A stretch of 64,000 bases of DNA from Agathobaculum butyriciproducens (GCA_003096535.1 QEKJ01000001.1:496001-560000); one strand, 5' to 3'; positions 25,165 through 34,167 are shown, counted from the first letter of the stretch. Notes: generated by a model from the sequence alone, not told the origin. Translations and numbers: made by a program.

Positions 25165-25773
25165 TTAACCCAGAGTAGCGACATATGCTGCCGCAGTATT
25201 AACGCCGTCGGTTACAGCACGGGAGGTGATGGTAGCGCCGGTGATCGCATTGATCGTGCCGCCGTCCTTGGCCACCTTGAGCTGACCGTCAGCAGTCTGA
25301 CCTGCAAACTGGGTGATCCAGTTCGGGTCTGCCTGGCTCTTCGCACCGAGGCCCGGGGTCTCAGCGTGAGAGGTTACCTTTGCACCTGCAACGGTGCCGT
25401 CCGCATTGATGCCGACGATCATCGTCAGGTTGCCGCCGAAGCCCTTCGGCTCAACCTGTACGCAGTAGCCGATCTCTTCGCCGTCCTTGGTTGCCTTGTA
25501 AACGCCGTCGATCTGAGCAGCGGTACGGCCTGCCGGCAGGGTTACGCCAGCGGCTGCAACGTCCTCAGCGGACAGTGCGGTGCCGAGATCCTCGAAATCA
25601 GCGTCCGGGATGATCTCTGCCATTGCTGCGTTGCGGGTTTCGATACCGTTCTGGGTGATCTTATCCGCGGTTACACCGTTGATAACGCCCAGCAGCAGTG
25701 CACAGATGAACGTGATGAGGCCCAGTACGACGACAAGCTGTACGATGCCGCCTTCCTTTTTGCTGTTATCCAT
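25165..25773 (-). CDS. rnfG: Rnf complex subunit G (covalent FMN)
   Basis: A 202-residue subunit with an N-terminal helix (about 11-33) and an extracytoplasmic FMN_bind domain. AITGATITSRAVTDGV near 177-192 fits the S/TGATxT site for phosphoester-linked FMN. HAETPGLGAK is the other conserved patch. Confidence 0.94.
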   Translation of the reverse strand: MDNSKKEGGIVQLVVVLGLITFICALLLGVINGVTADKITQNGIETRNAAMAEIIPDADFEDLGTALSAEDVAAAGVTLPAGRTAAQIDGVYKATKDGEEIGYCVQVEPKGFGGNLTMIVGINADGTVAGAKVTSHAETPGLGAKSQADPNWITQFAGQTADGQLKVAKDGGTINAITGATITSRAVTDGVNTAAAYVATLG

Positions 25774-25776
25774 GAT

Positions 25777-26790
25777 TTACTGCGCCTCCTTCTTAGCCTT
25801 GTCAAGCTGATAGCCGAACTTGCGCGGATGGGTCTTCTTGTCGATTGCCCAAACCAGCGTGTTCATGATCAGAATGGAGTAGGATACGCCCTCCGGCAGA
25901 CCGCCGAAGTAGCGGATGAATACCGTCAGCAGACCGCAGCCAACGCCGAAGATGATCTGGCCCTTCGGGGTAACCGGGCTGGTAACGTAGTCGGTAGCCA
26001 TGAAGATCGCGCCGAGCATCAGGCCGCCGGACAGTACCTGGCTGAGCATCCACTGTACGCGGGAAACATCGCCGGACAGCGGGAACAGGAAGGTGATGAC
26101 AGCAACAGTAAGGATGTAAGCTGCCGGAATGTTGATGGTGATAACCTTGCGCCACAGCAGGTAAACGCCGCCTGCCAGCAGAGCCAGCGCGGAGGTCTCA
26201 CCGATAACGCCGCCGGTCTGGCCGAGCAGCATCTCCAGCAGGCCGGTATCAGCCGGTACAGCACCGGTCTTGAGGGTAGCCAGCGGAGTTGCGGTGGAGA
26301 TTGCGTCGGTAACGGTTACGTTGCCGAACAGCGGCAGGTTTGCATGCGGAGCAGTCCAGGTGGTCATGAAACCGGCCCAGGATGCCATCATGAACGCACG
26401 GGCACCGAGTGCCGGGTTCATAAAGTTCTTGCCGATGCCGCCGAACAGCATCTTAACAACGATGATGCCGAACAGAGCACCGAAAGCGCTCAGCCACAGC
26501 GGAGCTGCAACCGGAATGTTGAATGCGATAAGTACGCCCGTAACCAGGCAGGACAGGTCGCCTACGGTGTTCGGGTGATGAACGATTTTGTTGTAAATGG
26601 TCTCAAACACAAGGCTTGCCACCATTGCAATAACAACATGGATCAGCGCACGAGCGCCGAAGGTGTAAACTGCAACCGCCAGTGCCGGAACAAGTGCGAT
26701 GAGCACATCGAGCATAAGGCTCCGGGTGTCATCATCCGCCTTGATATGCGGCGAGGAGGTTACGACTACTTTGCTAAGATCATAAGCCAT
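25777..26790 (-). CDS. rnfD: Rnf complex subunit D (covalent FMN, membrane)
   Basis: A 337-residue subunit with about nine helices. The motif DAISTATPLATLK (about 160-172) matches the D-x-x-S/T-x-ATPL FMN attachment site of RnfD/NqrB. LGARAFMMASWAGFMTTW and FMATDYVTSPVTPKGQIIFGVGCGLL are typical. It ends 3 bp before rnfG. Confidence 0.95.
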   Translation of the reverse strand: MAYDLSKVVVTSSPHIKADDDTRSLMLDVLIALVPALAVAVYTFGARALIHVVIAMVASLVFETIYNKIVHHPNTVGDLSCLVTGVLIAFNIPVAAPLWLSAFGALFGIIVVKMLFGGIGKNFMNPALGARAFMMASWAGFMTTWTAPHANLPLFGNVTVTDAISTATPLATLKTGAVPADTGLLEMLLGQTGGVIGETSALALLAGGVYLLWRKVITINIPAAYILTVAVITFLFPLSGDVSRVQWMLSQVLSGGLMLGAIFMATDYVTSPVTPKGQIIFGVGCGLLTVFIRYFGGLPEGVSYSILIMNTLVWAIDKKTHPRKFGYQLDKAKKEAQ

Positions 26791-26804
26791 TTTCGTTTTC
26801 CTCC

Positions 26805-28217
26805 TTACTTGTTCTCTGCGGGCTTTTCAGCCTCTGCCTTTGCAGCAGCCTCCGCCTCGGCCTTTTTCTTCTCAGCCTCAGCCTTGGCGCGCTCTGCAGC
26901 ACGCTTAGCCTGGATCTTGCCCTTGGTCAGACGGAACTGTGCAACCAGCGGGATACGAGCCGGGCAGACGTAAGCGCAGGAGCCGCACTCGATGCAGTCC
27001 ATCATGCCGCAGTCAACGGCGTTGTCCAGATCCTCCTGCTTGCCGTATACATTCATGTAGATCGGCAGGAGATGCATCGGGCAGGCGTTGATGCACTTGC
27101 CGCAGCGGATACACTGGGGATCCTTAACGCGCTTATCCTCATTGCCTGCAAAGGCGAGGAATGCGTTGGTGCCCTTGACAACCGGGGCATCCAGAGAGAA
27201 CTGGGCGTTGCCCATCATCGGGCCGCCGGCAAGGAGCTTGTTCGGAGCTTCCTTGAAGCCGCCGCAGGCATCGATCAGCTTTTCGATCGGGGTGCCGATG
27301 CGTGCTTCGAGGTTCTTCGGCTCGGCAACAGCGGAACCGGAGATGGTAACGATACGGCGGATGACCGGCATGCCGGTGGTGAAGCGGCGGTAAACCGCAC
27401 CTGCGGTATCTACGTTGAATACCGCGCAGCCGGCGTCTGCCGGCAGCTTGCCGGACGGAACTTCACGGCCGGTGCAGGCATTGATCAGCTGCTTCTCAGC
27501 ACCCTGCGGGTACTTGCAGGTCAGCGGATACAGCTTGAGGCGCGGATCATCCGCGATCAGCTCTTCGATCTTGGCGAAGGTATCCTTCTTGTTTTCCTCG
27601 ATCGCAATGATCGCGGTCTGTACGCCCATGATGTCGGCCAGCATCTTCAGGCCGCCGATGGTCTCTTCCGGACGCTCGAGCAGCAGGCGATGGTCGGACG
27701 TGATGTACGGCTCACACTCTGCAGCGTTGATGATGACCGTGTCGCACTTGCCGATACCGGACTGGATCTTGACATGGGTCGGGAAGGTTGCACCGCCATG
27801 GCCGACGATGCCGGCAGAACGGATGCACTCGATACGCTCCTCATTGCTCATGGAAGCGAAGTCGTAGGGATGCACGGACTCGTGCTTGCGGTCCTCGCCA
27901 TCATTTTCAATTACGATGGACAGAACCTTGCTGCCGTTCGGATGCAGGCGAGGCTCGATTGCCTTTACCTTGCCGGAAACGGTAGCATGGACAGGAGCGC
28001 TGACAAAGCCGCCGGCTTCCGCGATAGGCTGTCCCAGGTCCACGGTGTCGCCGACCGAAACGATCGGCTTTGCCGGTGCGCCGATGTGCATGGAAACCGG
28101 CAGGATTACCTCATCAGGCAATGCCAGCTTCTCGATCGGCTTGGTGTTTGTCGCGGATTTATAGCCCGGGTCTGCGTGAGTACCCGGGTGTATGCCGCCA
28201 CGGAACGAATACGCCAT
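26805..28217 (-). CDS. rnfC: Rnf complex subunit C (NADH dehydrogenase module)
   Basis: A 470-residue peripheral subunit that binds FMN and NADH. N-terminal FRGGIHPGTHADPGYKSATN, a GHGGATFPTHVK NADH-site loop (about 130-141), the SLBB-like middle and two [4Fe-4S] motifs CIRCGKCINACPMHLLP and CIECGSCAYVCPARIP (about 365-425). The C-terminus is a Lys/Ala/Glu coiled tail. The ATG of MAYSFRGG is used, with GAGAGGTG 7 bases upstream; an in-frame GTG three codons earlier is part of that ribosome site. First gene of rnfCDGEAB. Confidence 0.95.
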   Translation of the reverse strand: MAYSFRGGIHPGTHADPGYKSATNTKPIEKLALPDEVILPVSMHIGAPAKPIVSVGDTVDLGQPIAEAGGFVSAPVHATVSGKVKAIEPRLHPNGSKVLSIVIENDGEDRKHESVHPYDFASMSNEERIECIRSAGIVGHGGATFPTHVKIQSGIGKCDTVIINAAECEPYITSDHRLLLERPEETIGGLKMLADIMGVQTAIIAIEENKKDTFAKIEELIADDPRLKLYPLTCKYPQGAEKQLINACTGREVPSGKLPADAGCAVFNVDTAGAVYRRFTTGMPVIRRIVTISGSAVAEPKNLEARIGTPIEKLIDACGGFKEAPNKLLAGGPMMGNAQFSLDAPVVKGTNAFLAFAGNEDKRVKDPQCIRCGKCINACPMHLLPIYMNVYGKQEDLDNAVDCGMMDCIECGSCAYVCPARIPLVAQFRLTKGKIQAKRAAERAKAEAEKKKAEAEAAAKAEAEKPAENK

Positions 28218-28315
28218 TTCTTTCACCTCTCTAATATTTTGCGCAAGAAGAACCGGACGCGCGCCCGGCTTCCTCTTCTTCAGAAATTGGCTGGCTACGC
28301 GTGGAGCATAGCCTT

Positions 28316-28354
28316 ACAGTATAGATTATACTGTTTTTTGTACAGTATTGGCAA
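28316..28354 (-). promoter_or_regulatory. rnf operon promoter with ATACTGT operator-like boxes
   Basis: On the minus strand TTGCCA (forward 28349-28354) and TATAAT (forward 28325-28330) are 18 bp apart. A perfect inverted repeat ACAGTATA-N3-TATACTGT (28316-28334) covers the -10 box, and a third ACAGTAT lies at 28342-28348 in the spacer. The rest of the 28218-28677 gap holds the promoter of the metal ATPase and nothing else that I see. Confidence 0.65.
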
Positions 28355-28582
28355 GACCAAAAGCAAAAAAAAATCGAATAAAATACAGATAAACTTTGTA
28401 CATCTTGTTAAGTCTATCATTTTTATCCGCTTTTTCTTTGTGAATAACGCTCGGGTTCAGTCAGTTTAAACGGATGCAGGTATTCCCTTTCCGGCTTGCA
28501 TTTTTCGCAAAACCGGCTGAACTGCGCGCAAAATGCGAAGTTTTGCCCTCTGCCTTTTGTGCACATTTTTCGTATACTGCTA

Positions 28583-28643
28583 TTGACTTTCCCTTTCTTC
28601 GGTTATAATATGAATACATGAACATATGAACAATTGTTCATAT
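28583..28643 (+). promoter_or_regulatory. Metal ATPase promoter and ArsR/SmtB-type operator
   Basis: TTGACT at 28583-28588 and TAATAT at 28606-28611 (17 bp; an overlapping TATAAT gives 15 bp). Directly after it, 28624-28643 is a perfect 20-bp palindrome with half-site ATATGAACAA, very like the ATATGAACA-type operators of the ArsR/SmtB family (CadC, CzrA, SmtB). Metal-relieved repression is inferred. No ArsR gene lies in the window. Confidence 0.75.
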
Positions 28644-28677
28644 ATCATCAACCATCACCGACAGGAGGCGATCCGAA

Positions 28678-31593
28678 ATGGCAGACGAACACAAGCATGA
28701 GGATACCTTATTAAATGAAAAAGTGCATGAGCACGAACATCATCATCACGAACACGATAAAGATGAATGCGATTGCGGCTGCGGACACCATCACCACCAC
28801 GATGAGGACGAGGAGCACGAGCACCACCATCATCATGACGATGACTGCGACTGCGGCTGCGGACACCATCACCACCACGATGAGGACGAGGAGCACGAGC
28901 ACCACCACCATCATGACGATGACTGCGACTGCGGCTGCGAACACCATCATCACCACGATGAGGACGAGGAGCACGAGCACCACCATCATCATGACGATGA
29001 ATGCGACTGCGGCTGCGGACACCATCACCACCACGATGAGGACGAGGAGCACGAGCACCACCATCATGACGATGACTGCGACTGCGGCTGCGGACATCAT
29101 CATCACCACGATGAGGACGAGGAGCACGAGCACCACCACCACCATCATGACGATGACTGCGATTGCGGCTGCGGACACCATCACCACCACGATGAGGACG
29201 AAGAGCACGAGCACCACCACCACGAACATTCTGCAGGCGCGCACAGCGTCAAGCGCGTTTACACGCTGCAGAATGTCGGCTGTGCACACTGCGCGGCAAA
29301 AATGGAGCAGCGCATCAGCGAACTCGAGGGCGTGGAGGACTGCGTTCTCGTATTTGAGACCAAGCAGCTGCGCGTAACCGGCGAAAATCCGGATGCGCTC
29401 CTGCCTGAAATCCGCAAAATCTGCTCCGGCATTGAGAGTGAAGCCAAGGTCATTGCACCCAGGCCCAAGCACTACGGCAAGGACGGTCAGCGCGTTTACA
29501 CGCTCGAAAACCTTGGCTGTGCGCACTGTGCCGCGAAAATGCAGCACCAGATCAGTCAGCTCGACGGTATCGATGACTGCGTACTGGTTTATGAGACCAA
29601 GCAGCTGCGCGTCAAGGGCGACAATCCTGATGCACTGCTTCCCGAAATCCGTAAAATCTGCTCAAATATCGAGAGCGAAGTCAAGGTAATCGCTCCCGAG
29701 GAGGAAAAGGAAGAGAGCAGCAGCCATCCGCTTGCCGAAATGCTCATCGGTGCAGTGCTGTTCGTTGCCGGTCTGCTCATTCCGGCCATGGCTGTCAAGC
29801 TGGTGCTGCTCATCGCGGCTTACCTGCTGCTCGGCCGCCATGTCCTGCTGACGGCTGTCAAGAACATCGGCCGCGGTCAGGTATTTGACGAAAACTTCCT
29901 GATGGCCGTTGCAACCATCGGTGCATGGGCGGTCGGCTCGTTCGACGAGGCTGTCGGCGTTATGCTGTTCTACCGAGTCGGCGAATACTTTGAGGATCGT
30001 GCGGTTGACCGTTCGCGCAAGCAGATCATGGACGCGATCGACCTGCGTCCCGAGACGGTAAATCTGGTCAAGGACAACGGCAAAATCGAGGTTATTCCGG
30101 CCGAGGACGCACAGGAGGGCGACATTGTTCTGGTGCGCCCGGGCGACCGCGTTCCGCTGGACGGCGAGGTTGTCGAAGGCGAAAGCCGTCTGGATACCTC
30201 GGCTGTTACCGGTGAGCCGGTTCCGGTTCGTGTCGCTGCCGGCGACAAGGCAACCTCCGGCTGTGTCAACACCGACGGTGCGATCAAGCTGCGTGTTACC
30301 CACATTCTCGCTGAGAGCATGGTACAGCGTATTCTCGACAGCGTGGAGAATGCAGCGGCCCGCAAGCCGAAGATCGACCGCTTTATCACCCGTTTCTCCC
30401 GCGTTTACACCCCGGCTGTTGTTGCGATTGCCCTGCTGACCGCCATTATCCCGAGCCTTGTTACCGGCGAGTGGCACAAGTGGGTCTACACCGCGATGAC
30501 CTTCCTTGTAATCTCCTGCCCGTGCGCACTGGTGCTCAGCGTACCGCTGACCTACTTCTCCGGCATCGGCGCAGGCTCCAGACGCGGTATCCTGTTCAAG
30601 GGCGGCGCTTCTCTGGAAGCACTGAATAACGTTAAGACCATCGTTATGGATAAGACCGGCACCATCACCAAGGGCAACTTTGTGGTACAGAAGGTCGTTC
30701 CGGCGCAGGGCGTTCCGCTCGATGAGAATGAGCTTCTGTGGCTGGCTGCCGCCTGTGAAGGCGCTTCCACCCACCCGATCGCCAAGTCCATCATCAACTC
30801 CTACGAGGAGCGCAAAACGTCCGCGGCAAAGGCCGGCGACTTTTCTCTTGTTGCCGTTGGTGCAACGGTTGAGAACATCCGCGAGCAGGCCGGCGAAGGC
30901 GTTTTCGCCGAGCTTGAAGGCAAAACTATACTCTGCGGCAACGTAAAGCTGATGGAGCGCAATAATATCGACCTTTCCGGCTACCACGGCACCCCGGGCA
31001 GCACGGAAGTGCTGCTGGCGATGGACGGTCACTTTCTCGGTCATGTTGACATTTCCGATACCATCAAGGCAGATGCCAACTCCGCAATCAGCCGCATGAA
31101 GGCTCAGGGACTCACCACCGCCATGCTGACCGGTGACGGTCAGGCCAGTGCGGACGCGGTTGCGCAGGAAGTCGGCATTGACGAAGTGCGTGCCCGCCTG
31201 CTCCCGCAGGATAAGCTATCGGCGCTGACCGATATCCGCGAGAAGCGCGGTGCGGTTATGTTCGTCGGTGACGGCATCAACGATGCTCCCGTACTCGCCG
31301 GTGCAGACGTCGGCGCGGCAATGGGCAGCGGCGCAGATGCGGCAATCGAGGCCGCAGATGTGGTGTTCATGAAGGCCGACCTGACTTCCATCCCGATCTC
31401 GGTCAAGATCGCCCGCAAGGCGAATATCGTCTCCAAGGAGAACATCGTGTTTGCACTCGCGGTCAAGATCCTCGTTATGATCCTCGGTCTGTTCGGTATC
31501 GCATCCATGTGGCTGGCCGTATTCGCCGATACCGGCGTGGCTATGCTGTGCGTGCTCAATTCGATCCGCATGCTGTATATGAAGACCGAATAA
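28678..31593 (+). CDS. Heavy-metal P1B-type ATPase with His/Asp/Cys tandem-repeat N-terminus
   Basis: A 971-residue metal exporter (CadA/ZntA-like; Zn2+, Cd2+ or Pb2+). Residues about 17-185 are an extraordinary metal-binding stretch with six copies of CDCGCG (one CDCGCE), separated by HHHHHDEDEEHEHHHH runs. Two HMA domains follow (CAHCAAKM near 203 and CAHCAAKM near 282). The catalytic core has TGEP, the SCPCALVLS metal channel motif (Cys 614 and 616), DKTGT (phosphorylated Asp 658) and GDGINDAPVL. Eight membrane helices are expected. AGGAGG lies 11 bases before the ATG. Nearby operator and promoter suggest metal induction. Metal choice is inference. Confidence 0.93.
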   Translation: MADEHKHEDTLLNEKVHEHEHHHHEHDKDECDCGCGHHHHHDEDEEHEHHHHHDDDCDCGCGHHHHHDEDEEHEHHHHHDDDCDCGCEHHHHHDEDEEHEHHHHHDDECDCGCGHHHHHDEDEEHEHHHHDDDCDCGCGHHHHHDEDEEHEHHHHHHDDDCDCGCGHHHHHDEDEEHEHHHHEHSAGAHSVKRVYTLQNVGCAHCAAKMEQRISELEGVEDCVLVFETKQLRVTGENPDALLPEIRKICSGIESEAKVIAPRPKHYGKDGQRVYTLENLGCAHCAAKMQHQISQLDGIDDCVLVYETKQLRVKGDNPDALLPEIRKICSNIESEVKVIAPEEEKEESSSHPLAEMLIGAVLFVAGLLIPAMAVKLVLLIAAYLLLGRHVLLTAVKNIGRGQVFDENFLMAVATIGAWAVGSFDEAVGVMLFYRVGEYFEDRAVDRSRKQIMDAIDLRPETVNLVKDNGKIEVIPAEDAQEGDIVLVRPGDRVPLDGEVVEGESRLDTSAVTGEPVPVRVAAGDKATSGCVNTDGAIKLRVTHILAESMVQRILDSVENAAARKPKIDRFITRFSRVYTPAVVAIALLTAIIPSLVTGEWHKWVYTAMTFLVISCPCALVLSVPLTYFSGIGAGSRRGILFKGGASLEALNNVKTIVMDKTGTITKGNFVVQKVVPAQGVPLDENELLWLAAACEGASTHPIAKSIINSYEERKTSAAKAGDFSLVAVGATVENIREQAGEGVFAELEGKTILCGNVKLMERNNIDLSGYHGTPGSTEVLLAMDGHFLGHVDISDTIKADANSAISRMKAQGLTTAMLTGDGQASADAVAQEVGIDEVRARLLPQDKLSALTDIREKRGAVMFVGDGINDAPVLAGADVGAAMGSGADAAIEAADVVFMKADLTSIPISVKIARKANIVSKENIVFALAVKILVMILGLFGIASMWLAVFADTGVAMLCVLNSIRMLYMKTE
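28770..29225 (+). repeat. In-gene tandem repeat encoding CDCGC and poly-His
   Basis: About six near-identical units of about 75-78 bp, differing by one or two CAC/CAT codons and a few synonymous bases. The reading frame is preserved, so it is coding, and slippage could alter the copy number between strains. Confidence 0.85.
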
Positions 31594-31620
31594 CACATAC
31601 TCTTTGCACCTCTTATATAG

Positions 31621-31656
31621 AAAGGCTCCCGTTCCGGTTGGAATGGGAGCCTTTTG
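31621..31656 (+). terminator. Terminator after the metal ATPase
   Basis: AAAGGCTCCC and TTCC pair with GGAA and GGGAGCCTTT, followed by TGTAT. Confidence 0.75.
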
Positions 31657-31790
31657 TATACCATATAGTCTGTGCTGATACACAGGGTTTCCGCCTGAAA
31701 GGCGAACGGAACTCGCCTGCGCGGCGGTGCGCACAAGAGGGTAGAAACCGCAGGTGTCTATCCTCTTGCCCACCGCCGTGGGTATGGCGG
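31657..31790. repeat. Modular intergenic repeat, partial copy 3
   Basis: Contains only the imperfect hairpin module CACAAGAGGGTAGAAACC/GGTGTCTATCCTCTTG and the flanking CACCGCCGTGGGTATGGCGG stretch seen also at about 18.2 and 60.0 kb. Confidence 0.6.
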
Positions 31791-32642
31791 TTACTTATGA
31801 AAAACATACTCTTTTCTGAAAGTCCTCGGTGCCATACCAACCGCCTTGGAAAACTGCGCATTGAAATGGCTCGGGTTGTCATACCCCACCTGCGATGCAA
31901 TCCGCGTTACCGGCAAATCAGTTGTGATGAGCAGCGTCTGCGCTTCGCCAATCCTGCGGCGCAGAACATACTGCAGCGGCGAATATCCGGTCACTTCCTT
32001 GCAGATATGCGCCAGATAGTACGGACTGACGTGCAGCGCATCCGCCATCTGCTGCAGAGAAAATTCGTCCGCAAAATGCTTGTCGATGTAATCCTTGATA
32101 CGCTGTGCAAAGGCATTGCCGCTGTGCGTGCTGCCCTCGGCTGCGGTCGCGCGGAACTGCTGCACAAGCGTCAGGATCGCAAGCAGAAGATGATGTGCAC
32201 CGTCGTCGTTGCCCTCGGTCAGTTCATTGTAAAGCACGTCGTACAGATGCTCCAGCCGCACGGTCTGCGGCTCGATCAGGCGGCACACCGGACACGAATC
32301 CTCCGCGATCAGCGTATTTTCGCGCAGTCCGGGCACAGCCAGTCCGCCAAGCGCCAGACTCGAGGTTGCCACCGGACGATCCGGTCCGGACGGCTCATCG
32401 TGCACGACGCGGCTGTTGAAGATAAACAGATCGCCGCGGCGTGCCTCATACGGCGTGCCGCCGACAAAATAGCGGCTCTCGCCGCCTCGCACGAGTACAA
32501 TTTCCACTAAATCATCATGTGCGTGCATAACGCGCGGATGCGCCGATGCCTTCTCATCTGTGCGGCTGACCGAAAACAGACGCGGCATCTGCGTCAGACC
32601 GAATGGCGCTTCATATTCCTTTTTCACAAAGCATTGAATCAT
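31791..32642 (-). CDS. AraC family transcriptional regulator
   Basis: A 283-residue regulator with an N-terminal cupin-like sensor (about 20-140: MHAHDDLVEIVLVRGGESRYFVGG, RRGDLFIFNSRVVHDE) and two C-terminal helix-turn-helix units (about 180-280), ending with VGYDNPSHFNAQFSKAVGMAPRTFRKE. Such proteins usually activate sugar genes. The ATG has AAAGGAG 8 bases upstream and overlaps the stop of the MATE remnant (ATGA). Its target may be the Gfo/Idh/MocA gene at 33 kb on the same strand, but this is only proximity. Confidence 0.92.
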   Translation of the reverse strand: MIQCFVKKEYEAPFGLTQMPRLFSVSRTDEKASAHPRVMHAHDDLVEIVLVRGGESRYFVGGTPYEARRGDLFIFNSRVVHDEPSGPDRPVATSSLALGGLAVPGLRENTLIAEDSCPVCRLIEPQTVRLEHLYDVLYNELTEGNDDGAHHLLLAILTLVQQFRATAAEGSTHSGNAFAQRIKDYIDKHFADEFSLQQMADALHVSPYYLAHICKEVTGYSPLQYVLRRRIGEAQTLLITTDLPVTRIASQVGYDNPSHFNAQFSKAVGMAPRTFRKEYVFHK

Positions 32643-32839
32643 AAAAACGCTCCTTTTCCCTCAATTTCGCGGCAAAAGCGCCTTTCTGCGACGGAGATAG
32701 TATCCGTGAAAAACCAGCCGGTCGGGATAGCAATCCGGATACCAACCTCACCGACCGGCCCTGCCAGCGCAAACCAGATCAAACCTTTGGCGATACTGCC
32801 TTTTGTCAGATCGCGGTACATATAATCAGATAAACTCAT
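32639..32839 (-). pseudogene. Internally deleted MATE transporter remnant (66 residues)
   Basis: Residues 1-26 (MSLSDYMYRDLTKGSIAKGLIWFALA) match the extreme N-terminus of MATE efflux proteins, where D-L-T-x-G-S-I-x-K leads into helix 1. Residues about 30-50 (GEVGIRIAIPTGWFFTDTIS) resemble the last helix region. A normal protein is about 450 residues, so nearly everything between was lost in frame. It is not a working pump. The stop overlaps the AraC start by 4 bases, so it may now act only as a leader peptide for that gene. Confidence 0.5.
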
Positions 32840-32953
32840 TATAGCGCTCCTGCGATGAAAACTCAATGCAGCGCTTCGCCCGCTGCGGTCCGGCAGGGCT
32901 GCGGATAACAGAAAGCCTGCCACCTATGGTGACAGGCTTTCTCTATGCTGATT

Positions 32954-33973
32954 TTATCGAATCGGCAGCATCTTGCCGGTCTCGAAGGATTCCTTGCAGC
33001 GGTAAGCAGCCTCGGAAACGGCGGTGCCGTCATAAACGGTGAGGTCAGCCGGCTTGGTGTTGTCGCGGACATGGCCGGTGAAGGCAGCCATCTCGGCTAC
33101 GAAAGCCTCGTGCCAGCGGCTCATGAAGTCCGGATAATACTCCTCGCGGGAGCCGTGCTCGTCCACGATATTCAGCAGGTTCTTTGCGCCGACGTTTGCA
33201 ATGCGCAGCGTGCCGTGGGTGCCGATAATCTCGGTCTCGACATTGCAGCCTGCGGCATGGGTGCGGTTGGTGAACATGAAGCCCATTGCGCCGTTCTCCA
33301 TCTGGATGGTAGCAGCTGCGTTGTCCGCATCGTTCAGCTCCTTGTACAGGTCGAACTCGAATACGCCGCCGATTGCCCATACATTCTTGACATCCGAGCC
33401 GGTGAACCAGCGGATGAGGTCGATATCATGTACGCACATATCGAGGTACTGACCGCCGGAGTGCGGTGCAAACTTGAGGGTAGACTCGATGGTGGAACGC
33501 GGGTCCTGCGTGTAGGAGCGAACCAGAACAACCTTGCCGATATCGCCGTTGTCAATCCTGCGCTTTGCCTCGGCGTAGGACTTGTCAAAGCGGCGCATGA
33601 AGCCAAGCTGGAAAATCAGGTCAGGATGTGCCTCGATGACCTTCTCGGCAGCCTTGCACTGTGCAACATCCGTGCCGAGCGGCTTCTCGCAGAACACATG
33701 CTTGCCGTGGTTCATGGCAATTTCAATCTGCTGGCAGTGCAGGAAGGACGGGGAAACGATAACGATCGCGTCCAGCTCCGGATTCTTGCACATTTCCTCA
33801 AAATCAGTGTAAGTATTCGGCACGCCGAGCTCTGCCGCAACTTCCTTTACGCGGTTTGCATCTACGTCGCAGATAGCTGCCAGTTCGCAGCCCGGAACCT
33901 GCGTTGCAAGGTTCTTCGCGTGCTCATAACCCAGACGACCCAGACCTACCGAACCAACCTTAACAGTTTTCAT
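32954..33973 (-). CDS. Gfo/Idh/MocA family oxidoreductase (inositol dehydrogenase-like)
   Basis: A 339-residue NAD(P)-dependent sugar or cyclitol dehydrogenase. Rossmann motif VGLGRLGYEHAKNL (about 9-22), the family signature EKPLG with catalytic Lys (about 95-99) and the DMCVHDIDLIRWFTG stretch, whose Asp/His pair lies in the substrate site (about 178-192). It resembles scyllo-inositol or inositol 2-dehydrogenases (IolX/IolG) but is diverged from the IolG at 42.7 kb. GGAGAG precedes the ATG. Substrate uncertain. Confidence 0.88.
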   Translation of the reverse strand: MKTVKVGSVGLGRLGYEHAKNLATQVPGCELAAICDVDANRVKEVAAELGVPNTYTDFEEMCKNPELDAIVIVSPSFLHCQQIEIAMNHGKHVFCEKPLGTDVAQCKAAEKVIEAHPDLIFQLGFMRRFDKSYAEAKRRIDNGDIGKVVLVRSYTQDPRSTIESTLKFAPHSGGQYLDMCVHDIDLIRWFTGSDVKNVWAIGGVFEFDLYKELNDADNAAATIQMENGAMGFMFTNRTHAAGCNVETEIIGTHGTLRIANVGAKNLLNIVDEHGSREEYYPDFMSRWHEAFVAEMAAFTGHVRDNTKPADLTVYDGTAVSEAAYRCKESFETGKMLPIR

Positions 33974-34167
33974 GGTATATTCTCTCCTTTTTTATATGTA
34001 ACTCTCTCTCTCTCTTACGCGGCGGTTTTGCCGCTCTCCATTTGATGATTCTATTGTAGCGTTTCGGGGACTGAAAAAACAGAGCATTCTTGCGAAAAGA
34101 ACGCCCCTATTGGCGGGATATGAGCGGAGCTCTCGGGCAAACTTTCAAATTCTTGCGGTCGATGTAA

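Noticed and set aside
28770-29225. Regular direct repeats resembling a CRISPR array
   Set aside because: The units of about 78 bp are contiguous, in frame, and encode His/Asp/Cys repeats of the metal ATPase; there are no unique spacers and no cas genes.
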